A stretch of 64,000 bases of DNA from Mesonia sp. (GTDB taxonomy: Bacteria > Bacteroidota > Bacteroidia > Flavobacteriales > Flavobacteriaceae): assembly GCA_012964435.1 (NCBI GenBank), contig DTTX01000034.1, forward strand, positions 96,005 through 160,004. The letters are read 5' to 3'. Position numbers and translations under genes: made by a program. Positions 1-9,218 of this stretch are shown here, piece by piece (positions within the stretch are counted from its first letter, which is position 1; the number at the start of each line of letters is the position of its first letter). Under the pieces are notes generated by a model that was not told the origin of the DNA, did not search any database, and saw nothing but the letters and a program-made list of their open reading frames with translations.

Positions 1-101
1 TGGTAAGAGCCGGTAAATTAGGCGTGAAATCTGGTGAAGGTTTTTACGACTATTCAGAAAGTAGAAAAGCAGAAAACGTATCTACACAATTTAAAGCTTA
101 A
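1..101 (+). CDS. 3-hydroxyacyl-CoA dehydrogenase, C-terminal fragment (5-prime truncated by window)
   Basis: An open frame enters from the left edge and stops with TAA at 99-101, giving 32 complete residues. The tail reads GKLGVKSGEGFYDY, the typical end of the C-terminal dimerisation domain of 3-hydroxybutyryl-CoA dehydrogenases (PaaH/Hbd type), which act in fatty acid or phenylacetate beta-oxidation with NAD. The NAD-binding domain lies outside the window, so exact substrate is unknown. The next gene starts 8 bases after the stop, so they are probably co-transcribed. Confidence 0.75.
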   Translation, partial: VRAGKLGVKSGEGFYDYSESRKAENVSTQFKA

Positions 102-109
102 GCAAATTT

Positions 110-1351
110 ATGCCCAACATACTTCCCTTTCGAGCTGTACGACCTACGCGTGATAAAGTGAGTTTAATCGCATCACGCTCTTACCAAAGTTATACACAGG
201 CCGAAAGGGAAGCTCGTTTAGATAACAATCCGTTTTCATTTTTACACATTGTAAATCCCGGTTATAAATACCATAAAGAAATTTCGGGACCAGAGCGTTT
301 TCAATTGGTTAGAAACCGCTACCAAGAGTTTAAAGAAGACAATATTTTTATTCAAGACCCAAAACCTTACTATTACGTTTACCGCATTATTAATCGTGAA
401 GGTGAACAGTTTACAGGTATTATCGCGGCAGCAAGTGTTGAAGATTATAAAAGTGACTGCATCAAACGTCATGAAGACACGATTTCATTTCGTGAAGAAA
501 CCTTTAAAGACTATTTAAAAACGGTTGGTTTTAATGCAGAACCTGTCTTACTCACACATCCTGAAAACTCGGTGTTAGCTGAAGTTATTTCAGAAATTAC
601 AAAAACCCGAGCAGAATTTGAGTTTACCACCACCTATCGCGATACGCATTATTTGTGGTTATTAGAAGATGAAGCTAAAATCAAGAGCATTCAGCAAGAA
701 TTTTCGGCGATGGAATGCTTGTATATTGCCGACGGTCATCATCGTTCGGCTTCTTCATTTTTATTGGGTGAAGAATTAAAAAATCAAAATCCAAAACATA
801 CAGGAAAAGAAGCGTACAACTTTTTTATGACGTATATTATTCCTGAAAAAGAATTGCGCATTCACGAGTTTAACCGTTTGGTAACCGATCTTAACGGACT
901 TTCTAAAGAAGAATTTCTTATTCAGTTAGATGCAAAATTTAGAATTGAAAATCGCGGATTAGAATATTTTCGACCTAAAAAGAAGCATCAATTCAGTATG
1001 TATTTAGAAGGTGAATTTTATTCACTTCAGCTTCGAAAATCGGAGTATAATTTTAAAGACGCCACTTCTAAACTCGATGCAAAAATCTTGTACGAGACTA
1101 TTTTAAATCCTATTTTAGGTATTGAAGATTTACGAAACGATAAACGCATCGATTATTCTCACGGTAAAAACGGAATGGCTTACGTAAAAGGAAAAGTAGA
1201 TGAAGGAGCTTTTAAAATTGGTTTCGGGATGTTGCCGGTAAATGTAGAAGAGATGAAGCAAATTGCCGATGAAGGTTTAACGATGCCTCCAAAATCGACC
1301 TACATTCAACCCAAATTACGAAGCGGTGTTACAATTTATGAGTTTCAATAA
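110..1351 (+). CDS. DUF1015 family protein
   Basis: This 413-residue protein matches the DUF1015 family in length and landmarks: an N-terminal PFRAVRPTRDKV segment and a central ADGHHR motif that is the family hallmark (GHHR). The biochemical function is not established. In Bacteroidota and other phyla the family often lies near serine biosynthesis genes (serA/serC), which are not seen here. No signal peptide or membrane segment is visible, so it is probably cytoplasmic. It starts at ATG 8 bases after the upstream dehydrogenase and is followed after 24 bases by the YggS-type gene, suggesting one transcript. Confidence 0.88.
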   Translation: MPNILPFRAVRPTRDKVSLIASRSYQSYTQAEREARLDNNPFSFLHIVNPGYKYHKEISGPERFQLVRNRYQEFKEDNIFIQDPKPYYYVYRIINREGEQFTGIIAAASVEDYKSDCIKRHEDTISFREETFKDYLKTVGFNAEPVLLTHPENSVLAEVISEITKTRAEFEFTTTYRDTHYLWLLEDEAKIKSIQQEFSAMECLYIADGHHRSASSFLLGEELKNQNPKHTGKEAYNFFMTYIIPEKELRIHEFNRLVTDLNGLSKEEFLIQLDAKFRIENRGLEYFRPKKKHQFSMYLEGEFYSLQLRKSEYNFKDATSKLDAKILYETILNPILGIEDLRNDKRIDYSHGKNGMAYVKGKVDEGAFKIGFGMLPVNVEEMKQIADEGLTMPPKSTYIQPKLRSGVTIYEFQ

Positions 1352-1375
1352 TTCAGAAAAAGAATTCAATAAAAA

Positions 1376-2038
1376 ATGGCTAGCATAAAAGAAAATATCA
1401 CCAAATATAAAGAAGAACTTCCAGAAGAAGTTTGCTTGGTTGCGGTTTCTAAAACCAAACCTAACGAAGATCTGTTAGCAGCTTACGAAGCTGGGCAACG
1501 CGTATTTGGTGAAAATAAAATACAGGAAATGACCGATAAGCACGAGGCACTTCCTAAAGATATCGAGTGGCATATGATTGGTCACGTGCAAAGCAATAAA
1601 GTAAAATATATGGCGTCGTACGTGCATTTAATTCACGCGGTACATAAATTAAAATTGCTGAAAGAAATTAATAAACGAGCTCAAGAACACGATCGTGTGA
1701 TCGAATGTTTATTACAAGTGAAGATTGCTGAAGAAGACACGAAATACGGAATGGATGCTGAAGAAGTAGATAAAATTTTAGCTTCGGAAGCTTATCAAGC
1801 CATGGAAAATGTAAAAGTTGTTGGTTTAATGGGAATGGCAACCTTAACCGACGACGAAAGCCAAATTGATCAAGAATTTGCTTTCTTAAAAAAGAAATAT
1901 GATGAAGTTGCCGCTCAAAACCCCGATTTTAAAATTTTATCGATGGGAATGAGTGGTGATTATCCTATTGCTGTAAAAAACGGTAGCAATATGGTTAGAA
2001 TAGGAAGCTCTATTTTTGGAGCTAGAAATTATAATTAG
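1376..2038 (+). CDS. YggS/PLPBP family pyridoxal 5-phosphate-binding protein
   Basis: This 220-residue single-domain alanine-racemase-like TIM barrel belongs to the YggS/PROSC (PLPBP) family, which binds PLP and affects vitamin B6 and amino-acid homeostasis rather than catalysing a known reaction. Visible family motifs are AVSKTKP near the N-terminus (its Lys is the PLP-binding residue), FGENKIQE, WHMIGHVQSNK, and the C-terminal LSMGMSGDYPIAV with NMVRIGSSIFGAR, which bind the phosphate. Length is normal for the family. It sits between DUF1015 and the exonuclease gene in the same direction. Confidence 0.93.
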   Translation: MASIKENITKYKEELPEEVCLVAVSKTKPNEDLLAAYEAGQRVFGENKIQEMTDKHEALPKDIEWHMIGHVQSNKVKYMASYVHLIHAVHKLKLLKEINKRAQEHDRVIECLLQVKIAEEDTKYGMDAEEVDKILASEAYQAMENVKVVGLMGMATLTDDESQIDQEFAFLKKKYDEVAAQNPDFKILSMGMSGDYPIAVKNGSNMVRIGSSIFGARNYN

Positions 2039-2050
2039 AGGAGAGATTTT

Positions 2051-3412
2051 TTGTACGCAATTGTAGATATAGAAACCACCGGCGGAAAGTATAACGAAGA
2101 AGGAGTCACAGAAATTGCCATCTATAAATTTGATGGTCACGAGGTGGTCGATCAATTTATAAGTTTGGTAAATCCCGAACGTCCCATCCAGCCTTTCGTG
2201 GTTAATTTAACAGGAATTAATAACGAAATGTTGCGCAACGCACCGAAGTTTTATGAGGTTGCCAAGCGCATTGTAGAAATTACGACCGATTGCACCATCG
2301 TTGCCCATAATGCCAAATTTGACTATCGCATTATGCGTTTGGAGTTTAGACGTTTGGGTTACGAATTTCAGCGGCAATCTCTTTGTACGGTCGAACTTTC
2401 TAAAAAACTTATTCCTAATATGCCTTCGTACAGTTTAGGCAAATTGGTAAAAAATTTAGGCATTCCGCTAACCGATCGTCACCGTGCGAGTGGCGATGCT
2501 TTGGCAACGGTAAAACTTTTTAAATTACTGCTGCAAAAAGACTCGCAAAAAGAAATTATTAAGCGTTCAGTACGTAGCAACCCGAAAAATAATTTAGATA
2601 CAAAGCTTATTCAAATTATTGATGAGTTACCTTCTTCTACCGGTGTTTATTATATGCATAACGAAGCGGGAGATGTGATTTATATTGGTAAAAGTAAGAA
2701 CATAAAAAAACGTATTAATCAGCATTTCACTAATGACAATCATAAATCGAAGAAAATTCAGAAAGAAGTTTATACGGTAACTTACGAGAATACCGGAAAT
2801 GAATTATTGGCCTTGCTGAAGGAAAATGAAGAAATCAAAAAAAATAAACCGATTTATAATCGCGCGTTAAAGAAAGACATTTTTAATTATGCTTTGTATC
2901 GCTCGAAAGACAAAGACGGGTATATTCAATTTAGAATTGGCAAAGCTTCGCCAGATAAAGAAAACATTACCACGTTTACCAATATATCTCAGGCCAAAAG
3001 CACTATGGAACGTATCGTAACTGAATTTGAACTTTGCCAAAAACATACCGGTTTGCATAAAACTAGCGGTAGTTGCTTCAACTTCAGCATTAAAGAATGT
3101 TATGGTGCTTGTGTAGGAGAAGAATCTGTAGAAGCTTACAATGAACGTGCACAAAAAGTGATCGATAAATATTCTTATGAAAATAAAAACATGCTTGTGA
3201 TCGATCGTGGTCGTGATGTCGATGAAAAAAGTGTGATTCTTATCGAAGATGGTAAATTCTGCGGAATGGGTTATTTCAACTTAAATTTTCAGATGAACAA
3301 TATCGATATGGTGAAAAATATTATCACGCCCATGAAAAACAATCGCGATAGTCAGCATATTATTCAGAGTTACTTACGCAAGAATAAACCTTATAGAATT
3401 GTAGAGTTTTAA
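2051..3412 (+). CDS. DEDDh exonuclease fused to GIY-YIG nuclease (PolIII-epsilon/UvrC-like)
   Basis: This 453-residue protein has two nuclease modules. Residues about 1-165 form a DEDDh 3-5 exonuclease like the DNA polymerase III epsilon proofreading subunit: motif I DIETTGG, motif II HNAKFDYRIM, motif III HRASGDALAT. Residues about 195-280 form a GIY-YIG domain like the N-terminus of UvrC (GVYYMHNE, then VIYIGKSKNIKKRI). The tail contains a cysteine-bearing CYGACVG stretch also seen in UvrC/Cho-like proteins. This architecture is known across Bacteroidota and Actinobacteria and is presumed to act in DNA repair. The start is TTG, preceded by a purine-rich AGAGGAGAG that looks like a Shine-Dalgarno sequence, unusual in this window. 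Confidence 0.9.
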   Translation: MYAIVDIETTGGKYNEEGVTEIAIYKFDGHEVVDQFISLVNPERPIQPFVVNLTGINNEMLRNAPKFYEVAKRIVEITTDCTIVAHNAKFDYRIMRLEFRRLGYEFQRQSLCTVELSKKLIPNMPSYSLGKLVKNLGIPLTDRHRASGDALATVKLFKLLLQKDSQKEIIKRSVRSNPKNNLDTKLIQIIDELPSSTGVYYMHNEAGDVIYIGKSKNIKKRINQHFTNDNHKSKKIQKEVYTVTYENTGNELLALLKENEEIKKNKPIYNRALKKDIFNYALYRSKDKDGYIQFRIGKASPDKENITTFTNISQAKSTMERIVTEFELCQKHTGLHKTSGSCFNFSIKECYGACVGEESVEAYNERAQKVIDKYSYENKNMLVIDRGRDVDEKSVILIEDGKFCGMGYFNLNFQMNNIDMVKNIITPMKNNRDSQHIIQSYLRKNKPYRIVEF

Positions 3413-3454
3413 TTATAATTTTATTTGTAACTAATTTATAATATTTTCGAAGTT

Positions 3455-3490
3455 GTCTTGCTGAAGCTGCCCAAAACACTTCAGCTTGAC
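3455..3490. repeat. Degenerate copy of dispersed palindrome family
   Basis: Arms GCTGAAG and CTTCAGC are separated by 13 bases and flanked by GTC and GAC, resembling the palindromic family described at 38105. The loop differs from the consensus ACTTGATT, so this is a diverged or doubtful member. It lies in the 101-base gap between the exonuclease and ion-channel genes. Confidence 0.45.
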
Positions 3491-3513
3491 TAAAAACATA
3501 AAACTAAAATTTA

Positions 3514-4362
3514 TTGAAAACTACCTCTAAAAATAGCTCTTGGCGAGAAAAATTACACGAAGTAATTTACGAAGCAGACACGCCGGCCGGTAAAGCTTTT
3601 GATGTGGTTTTACTCATCATCATTTTTCTAAGCATCATTATTGTGATGCTCGAAAGTGTAAAAGGCCTCGATGCTTGGCTTTACGATTATATGTATGTGG
3701 CTGAATGGATCGTGACCATTCTTTTTACGATCGAATATATCGCCAGAATTATATGTATAAAAAAACCTACCAATTATATTTTTAGTTTTTATGGATTGAT
3801 CGATTTTTTCTCGACCATTCCGTTATATGTTGCTTATTTTTTTCCGGGAAGTGCGACTGCATTAATTACGGTGAGAGCTTTAAGATTGCTAAGAGTATTT
3901 AGAATCTTAAAAGTTAGTAGATATATTGGTGAAGGCGATCGTTTAATGCAAGCCTTAAAAGATAGTCGCGCAAAAATTTCTGTTTTTCTGTTTGCGGTGC
4001 TTATTCTTTGTCTCATTTTTGGGACAGCGATGTATATGGTAGAAGGTGCTGAAAGTGGTTTTACCAACATTCCCGTAAGTTTATATTGGTGTATTGTTAC
4101 GCTCACTACGGTTGGTTTTGGTGACATTCATCCTATCACTCCACTTGGTCAATTTTTAGCTTCGGTAATTATGATCTTAGGTTATGGTGTAATTGCCGTA
4201 CCTACCGGAATTGTAAGTGCAGAATTTTCTAAAGGAGAAAAAAACAACAAAAAAAGTTTTTCTAACAATACACAATCTTGTTATCATTGTCACGAATCAA
4301 AGCATTTAGATGGCGCTGATTATTGCCATAATTGCGGATATCCTTTAAATCGTGAAAAATAA
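3514..4362 (+). CDS. Voltage-gated-type potassium channel with C-terminal zinc ribbon
   Basis: This 282-residue inner-membrane protein has a six-helix ion-channel layout. Helices S1-S3 are followed by an S4-like arginine ladder (VRALRLLRVFRILKVSRY), and the pore loop holds the potassium selectivity filter TLTTVGFGD before a final helix. After residue about 235 comes a cytoplasmic tail with two CxxC pairs (CYHCHE and CHNCGYP) that should fold as a zinc ribbon, an unusual addition to a bacterial Kv-like channel. The chosen start is TTG; no nearer ATG fits the family. The last 11 bases overlap the start of miaA, suggesting translational coupling. Ion preference is inferred from the filter only. 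Confidence 0.88.
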   Translation: MKTTSKNSSWREKLHEVIYEADTPAGKAFDVVLLIIIFLSIIIVMLESVKGLDAWLYDYMYVAEWIVTILFTIEYIARIICIKKPTNYIFSFYGLIDFFSTIPLYVAYFFPGSATALITVRALRLLRVFRILKVSRYIGEGDRLMQALKDSRAKISVFLFAVLILCLIFGTAMYMVEGAESGFTNIPVSLYWCIVTLTTVGFGDIHPITPLGQFLASVIMILGYGVIAVPTGIVSAEFSKGEKNNKKSFSNNTQSCYHCHESKHLDGADYCHNCGYPLNREK

Positions 4363-5266
4363 AACGCTTATTTCTGTTGTTGGGCCAACCGCTATTGGTA
4401 AAACTTCTACCGGTATTGCATTAGCTCAACATTATCAAACTGAAATTATTTCAGCAGATTCTAGACAGTTTTTTAAAGAAATGGAAATTGGTACTGCGGT
4501 TCCATCTTCGGAAGAATTAGCGGCGGCAAAACATCATTTTATTCAGCATATTTCTGTGGAAGATAAGTATTCTGTAGGAGATTTTGAAACTGAAGCAATT
4601 GAGAAATTGAATGAATTATTCAAACAGCACGATCAAGTTTTAATGGTTGGTGGCAGCGGTTTATATGTAAAAGCGGTTTTAGAAGGATTGGATCATTTCC
4701 CAAAAGTTGAAGCTTCTGTTAGAGAACAATTAAATCTTCAATTGGAAGAAGAAGGAATAGAGAAACTTCAGCAACGATTAAAAGAATTAGATCCTATTTA
4801 TGCTGAAAATGTAGATCTAGAAAATCCGCATCGAGTAATTCGAGCTTTAGAAATTTGTATCAGTAGTGGCAAACCTTATTCTAGTTTTTTAAATAATTCT
4901 TCCGCAGAAAGAAACTTCAACACTATAAAAATTGGCTTAACCGCTCCGCGAGAGTTGATTTATGAGCGAATTGAAAAACGTGTCGATCTAATGATCGAAC
5001 AAGGGTTGTTAGATGAAGTAAAACGTGTTTACGAAAAAAGAGAGTTGAATGCGCTTAATACCGTTGGGTATAAAGAAATCTTCCAATTTTTTGATGGAAA
5101 TTGGACAATAGATTTTGCGATTGCTGAAATTAAAAAGAATACCAGACGTTTTGCCAAGCGACAATTAACCTGGTTTAGAAAAGATGAAGAAATTGAGTGG
5201 TTTAACTATGATGTAAAGCCACAAGAAATTATAAATTTCATCGATTTCAAAATGTCCCCGAGATAA
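4352..5266 (+). CDS. miaA: tRNA dimethylallyltransferase MiaA
   Basis: MiaA transfers a dimethylallyl group to N6 of A37 in tRNAs reading UNN codons. The 304-residue product has the P-loop GPTAIGKTS at the N-terminus, the DSRQFF segment and the GGSGLYVKA motif typical of IPP transferases, and normal family length. The start is GTG, overlapping the end of the channel gene by 11 bases in another frame. It ends 51 bases before the convergent response regulator gene. Confidence 0.96.
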   Translation: MKNKTLISVVGPTAIGKTSTGIALAQHYQTEIISADSRQFFKEMEIGTAVPSSEELAAAKHHFIQHISVEDKYSVGDFETEAIEKLNELFKQHDQVLMVGGSGLYVKAVLEGLDHFPKVEASVREQLNLQLEEEGIEKLQQRLKELDPIYAENVDLENPHRVIRALEICISSGKPYSSFLNNSSAERNFNTIKIGLTAPRELIYERIEKRVDLMIEQGLLDEVKRVYEKRELNALNTVGYKEIFQFFDGNWTIDFAIAEIKKNTRRFAKRQLTWFRKDEEIEWFNYDVKPQEIINFIDFKMSPR

Positions 5267-5317
5267 GTGTTTTACCCCGGGAATATTTTTGAAACTGAAA
5301 CTTTTAATTACCAATAA

Positions 5318-6043
5318 TTAAGCTTTTGTTTCTTCTTCTTTATTTTTAATTACAAGTCTAAAACCTTCACCGTGAATGTTTAAGATCTCTACATTTTCGT
5401 CTTTCTTTAAGTACTTACGAAGCTTTGCGATATACACATCCATACTTCTTGACGTAAAGTAGTTATCGTCTCTCCAGATCTTGGTTAATGCTAATTCACG
5501 TGGCATTAAATCGTTCTCATGAAGTGCTAATAAACGTAGCAATTCATTTTCTTTTGGAGAAAGTTTGATTGGTTCTTCTTCATTATAAGTTAAGAATCTC
5601 AACTTAGAATTTAAATGAAAACCACCAATTTGAAATTCAAACTGCTTGCTATCTGCAATGCTATCTGTAGCTTTACGCTGCATTATAGCTTTGATCTTCA
5701 TTAGCAGAACTTCACTATCAAAAGGTTTATTTAAGTAATCGTCTGCCCCAACTTTGTATCCTTTTAATACATCTTCTTTCATCGCTTTTGCGGTTAAGAA
5801 AATAATTGGCACATCTTCGTTTTTCTCTCTAATTTCTTTAGCTAAGGTAAAGCCATCTTTGTAAGGCATCATTACGTCTAAAATACAAAGATCGTAATCG
5901 TCTTTTTTAAACTTTTCAAAGCCTTCCATTCCGTTTTTAGCGTGAGTAACCTCATAGTCGTTCATCGCTAAGTAGTCTTTAAGTACGATACCGAAGTTTG
6001 GATCGTCTTCTACTAATAAAATTTTCTTGTTTTCAGTTTCCAT
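5318..6043 (-). CDS. OmpR-family response regulator (RprY-like)
   Basis: This 241-residue two-domain regulator has an N-terminal receiver with acidic pocket EDD (residues 12-14), phospho-acceptor Asp56 in LDVMMP, a Thr in FLTAKA and a Lys in NKPF. A C-terminal OmpR/PhoB winged-helix domain follows, with LSPKENELLRLL and the RSMDVYIAKLRKYL recognition region. Its partner is the histidine kinase encoded immediately upstream, separated by 3 bases. The pair resembles RprX/RprY of Bacteroides, but the target genes and signal cannot be deduced here. Confidence 0.93.
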   Translation of the reverse strand: METENKKILLVEDDPNFGIVLKDYLAMNDYEVTHAKNGMEGFEKFKKDDYDLCILDVMMPYKDGFTLAKEIREKNEDVPIIFLTAKAMKEDVLKGYKVGADDYLNKPFDSEVLLMKIKAIMQRKATDSIADSKQFEFQIGGFHLNSKLRFLTYNEEEPIKLSPKENELLRLLALHENDLMPRELALTKIWRDDNYFTSRSMDVYIAKLRKYLKKDENVEILNIHGEGFRLVIKNKEEETKA

Positions 6044-6046
6044 ATA

Positions 6047-7603
6047 TTAAGATATTAGTGGTAATTTAATTATAAAGGTACTTCCTTTTCCTTTTTCACT
6101 TTCTACCATCACGTGATGATCGGTAACTATTTGTTTAACGTAAGCGAGACCTAAACCGTGACCTTTCACATCGTGAATATCGCCGGTATGTTCTCGATAA
6201 AATTTTTCGAATACTTTTTTCTGTACAGCCTTACTCATGCCCTTTCCTTGGTCTCGAATTTTAAGAATAATGTAGTTTTTTACATTTTCTGTATAAACAT
6301 CGATCTTAGGTTTACCGGTAGAGTATTTAACGGCATTGTCTAAAATATTTACTATTACATTGGTAAAATGAGAATCACTTGCCAATATTGAAGATTGTAA
6401 AGCTCCAAAATGCGTTTGCACATAACCTTGACGGTCGTCTACAATTAATTCGATATGGCTAATTGCCTCTTCTACTAATTCGTGTAAATTGACTCTATCT
6501 TTTTTAATATTAAGCTCGTTCTTCTCGAGTTTCGACATTCTAAGCACGTTTTCTACTTGCGCGTGCATACGTCTATTTTCTTCACGGATCATCCCCATAT
6601 AACGTCTAACCTTTTCCGGATCGCCGGCAATTTTAGGATTTCTAACCGAATCTAATGCCAAATTGATCGTTGCAATTGGCGTTTTAAATTCGTGCGTCAT
6701 ATTATTTATAAAATCGGTTTTGATCTGCGAAATTTGTCTTTGTTTAATTAATTGCGATAATGCACTCGAATAAGCAACAATTATGATGAGTGTAAAAATT
6801 ATACTCAGCAAAGCCATTAAAGCGATCGAACTTAATACTTCTTTTTTCTTATCGGTAAAATTGATATAAAATTCATAATTGGTCTTTTCTGATTCGAAAA
6901 TCGGTATTCCATAAGTTCCCGGAGAATCTTTCTGAAAATCTTTGGTCTGAATTTTTGTTGCCAGATCGTTACTATAAATAGCATACTCAAAATCTGACTT
7001 TATATCTCTGGCAATTAATTGTGCTTCTATTAGCGATGAAACCAAAGAGGTATCTATGCGTTTATAAATAGGCAACTCTGATGCTTTTTCTTTAATCGCA
7101 TCTAAAAGCAAAAATTTCTCGTTTTCTTCTAAACGAGAAATTCTTTCAAATCTTTCTTCTGCACTTAAGGCCTCGTTACCATCGATCTGGTCGTTTCTAA
7201 CAATTCTCGTTATTTTACTAGAAACTAATTTTTTAAAATCTATCGAATCGCTTTTAGTATCTAAAAACGGAGAGGATAATTTATAATCTTCTTGTAATAG
7301 ACTATTTGTATAATAAAAGGTTTCATTGGTAAGCTCATTTTGTTTAATCTGAAAAAGCTCACTCAATCTCGCACTAGAGGGTTTGGTAGAATCTGCTAAA
7401 ATTGCGTATTGCACGTAATATTTATCTAACTCTTCTCGTTCTAATTGTTCTGAAACGTTAATTAAAACTTGCTTAGCATTAAAAGAAAATTGCTCTTCGT
7501 TAGTTTCTACGGTGTTTTTAATCCAATAGCCTTGAACGAAAATAATCCCTATCAAGGACAGGCTCATTAGGAGTATGAGAATTAAAAACAACTTTTTATT
7601 CAT
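6047..7603 (-). CDS. Membrane sensor histidine kinase (RprX-like)
   Basis: This 518-residue kinase has a transmembrane helix at about 5-27, a periplasmic sensor region of about 230 residues without a recognised fold, a second helix at about 257-280, and a cytoplasmic kinase core. The H-box is MTHEFKTPIATINL with His304; the N-box is NVIVNILDNAVKYS; G-boxes are DQGKGM and GHGLGLAYV. It should phosphorylate the response regulator encoded 3 bases downstream. It starts 69 bases after the end of coaE, which is transcribed in the same direction. Confidence 0.93.
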   Translation of the reverse strand: MNKKLFLILILLMSLSLIGIIFVQGYWIKNTVETNEEQFSFNAKQVLINVSEQLEREELDKYYVQYAILADSTKPSSARLSELFQIKQNELTNETFYYTNSLLQEDYKLSSPFLDTKSDSIDFKKLVSSKITRIVRNDQIDGNEALSAEERFERISRLEENEKFLLLDAIKEKASELPIYKRIDTSLVSSLIEAQLIARDIKSDFEYAIYSNDLATKIQTKDFQKDSPGTYGIPIFESEKTNYEFYINFTDKKKEVLSSIALMALLSIIFTLIIIVAYSSALSQLIKQRQISQIKTDFINNMTHEFKTPIATINLALDSVRNPKIAGDPEKVRRYMGMIREENRRMHAQVENVLRMSKLEKNELNIKKDRVNLHELVEEAISHIELIVDDRQGYVQTHFGALQSSILASDSHFTNVIVNILDNAVKYSTGKPKIDVYTENVKNYIILKIRDQGKGMSKAVQKKVFEKFYREHTGDIHDVKGHGLGLAYVKQIVTDHHVMVESEKGKGSTFIIKLPLIS

Positions 7604-7671
7604 ACCGCCAAATGTAAAGCTTTAACATTTACAGAATAAACGGTTTAACCAAATGTTAACATACGCCTGAA

Positions 7672-8265
7672 TCAAGCATTTACAAGGCTTAGCAGATGTT
7701 TATGAAGTTGTAAAACTTTTGTTTTTGTGAGTTTTAGATCTAAATTTTCAATTTGAAAATCGGCTAACTTAATCTTATCGTTATCAGTCCATTGATTATT
7801 CATTCTTGCCTCAACTTCTTCTTTTGTTGAATGATCTCTGCTTATTACTCGTTTAATTTTTTCAGACTTTGGTGCAGTTACAATAATCGTATGATCAAAT
7901 CTATGCTGAAGATTTTTTTCAAAAATTATGGCAGCTTCATAGATTATATAAGAAGAGCATTGCTTTTTTTTCCATTTAGAAAAATAATCGGCAACACGAG
8001 GATGAATTACTTGATTTAGCTTTTCTAATAGATCTTTATCGTTGAAGACCTTGCTCGCGATAAATTTTCTATCGGGTAAGCCATTATTTTGCATCACTTC
8101 TTCACCGAAAAGAGCTTTTAATTCTTGATGAATTTCAATAGAAGTTTTCATAAGTTTTTTAGCTTCAACATCTGCTACAAAAACAGCTATTCCCAACTCT
8201 TGAAACATTTTAGCAACAGTCGTTTTGCCGCTACCAATACCACCTGTTAAACCAACGACCATCAT
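7672..8265 (-). CDS. coaE: Dephospho-CoA kinase
   Basis: CoaE carries out the last step of coenzyme A synthesis, ATP-dependent 3-phosphorylation of dephospho-CoA. The 197-residue product has P-loop GLTGGIGSGKTTVAKMF, then the FVADVEAKKL segment that replaces the usual DAD substrate motif, and a HPRV element. Two adjacent ATG codons are possible starts; the first overlaps the stop of the upstream YbbR-like gene as ATGA. coaBC, another CoA pathway gene, lies at 21733-22935. Confidence 0.95.
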   Translation of the reverse strand: MMVVGLTGGIGSGKTTVAKMFQELGIAVFVADVEAKKLMKTSIEIHQELKALFGEEVMQNNGLPDRKFIASKVFNDKDLLEKLNQVIHPRVADYFSKWKKKQCSSYIIYEAAIIFEKNLQHRFDHTIIVTAPKSEKIKRVISRDHSTKEEVEARMNNQWTDNDKIKLADFQIENLDLKLTKTKVLQLHKHLLSLVNA

Positions 8266-9218
8266 TTTTTAATTACAAATTGAACCTTATTGATATTTAA
8301 CCTGGTCGAAGTTACATTTTTAGGTTTTTCGGTAAGTTTTGGTATGAAAAAATTCTGGTCTTCTTTTAAATCTTTATAGTCGCAAATCACTCTAAAATTC
8401 TCTTTTACGATCGATTTATAATTTTCTAAACTTACTACATAAATAACTACAATTCGCTTAGGGAAAATACTCAGATTTAAATCTTTTGGCGCATTAATTA
8501 CTTCTATAGGCACTTCTGCTCTACCTTCAGTAAATTTTTCAACCTTCTGGAGGTACGTCACATTATTTCTATAGAAAGTAACTTCTTTAAAATTAGTAGT
8601 ATCTATAAATACCTTGCCTTTTAGATTATTTTGAACATTTTCTAAATTCAATTTTTCTGTAGAAATAAAATCTAAAGAATCGACTACCGCAGAGGCACCG
8701 CTTATTTGTATAGAATCTGGTTTTAATATAAGCTTCTCGTTACTAGAATATCCCGGAGCATAGTTGACATTTATCTTCGGCTTAACCAGTAATTTTCTTA
8801 CTTTTTTCTGTACATAAGGAATTGCTAATGTATCTTTTAAAAAAGTAACATCGTTAATATTAATATCTAACTGGTCTTGTAAGTTTTGCTTATCGCTTTC
8901 TATTGAAAAGATCAATTCATTTTCAGTTTCTAAAAGATCTTCTAAGCTTACTTCGATCTTAGGTTTTATAAAGCTAAACCAAGCAATATTAAATCCATTA
9001 TCATTTAGACGAATAGAAAATTGGTCTTCACGCTTCTTTACAATTTTATCTTTTGGTACATTAATATATTCAACCTTTATATCTACAGCTTGTTTGTAAT
9101 TTTTACTGAATTGTACCAGCACCCAAATAACTACTGAAAAAAACAGGAAAAAGAAAAATGCTTTAAAATTGGTTTTTTTAAAAACGGTATTTCTAAGCTT
9201 ATGTAAAAGGTTTTTCAT
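8262..9218 (-). CDS. YbbR-like domain protein
   Basis: This 318-residue protein has a single N-terminal membrane helix (about 20-38, FFFFLFFSVVIWVLVQF) and an extracytoplasmic region rich in beta strands, consistent with YbbR repeats. YbbR-family proteins accompany diadenylate cyclase in Firmicutes. In Flavobacteriia they are commonly linked to coaE, as here; their role is unknown. It overlaps coaE by 4 bases and abuts the glycosyltransferase gene by a one-base overlap, indicating one operon. Confidence 0.82.
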   Translation of the reverse strand: MKNLLHKLRNTVFKKTNFKAFFFFLFFSVVIWVLVQFSKNYKQAVDIKVEYINVPKDKIVKKREDQFSIRLNDNGFNIAWFSFIKPKIEVSLEDLLETENELIFSIESDKQNLQDQLDININDVTFLKDTLAIPYVQKKVRKLLVKPKINVNYAPGYSSNEKLILKPDSIQISGASAVVDSLDFISTEKLNLENVQNNLKGKVFIDTTNFKEVTFYRNNVTYLQKVEKFTEGRAEVPIEVINAPKDLNLSIFPKRIVVIYVVSLENYKSIVKENFRVICDYKDLKEDQNFFIPKLTEKPKNVTSTRLNINKVQFVIKK

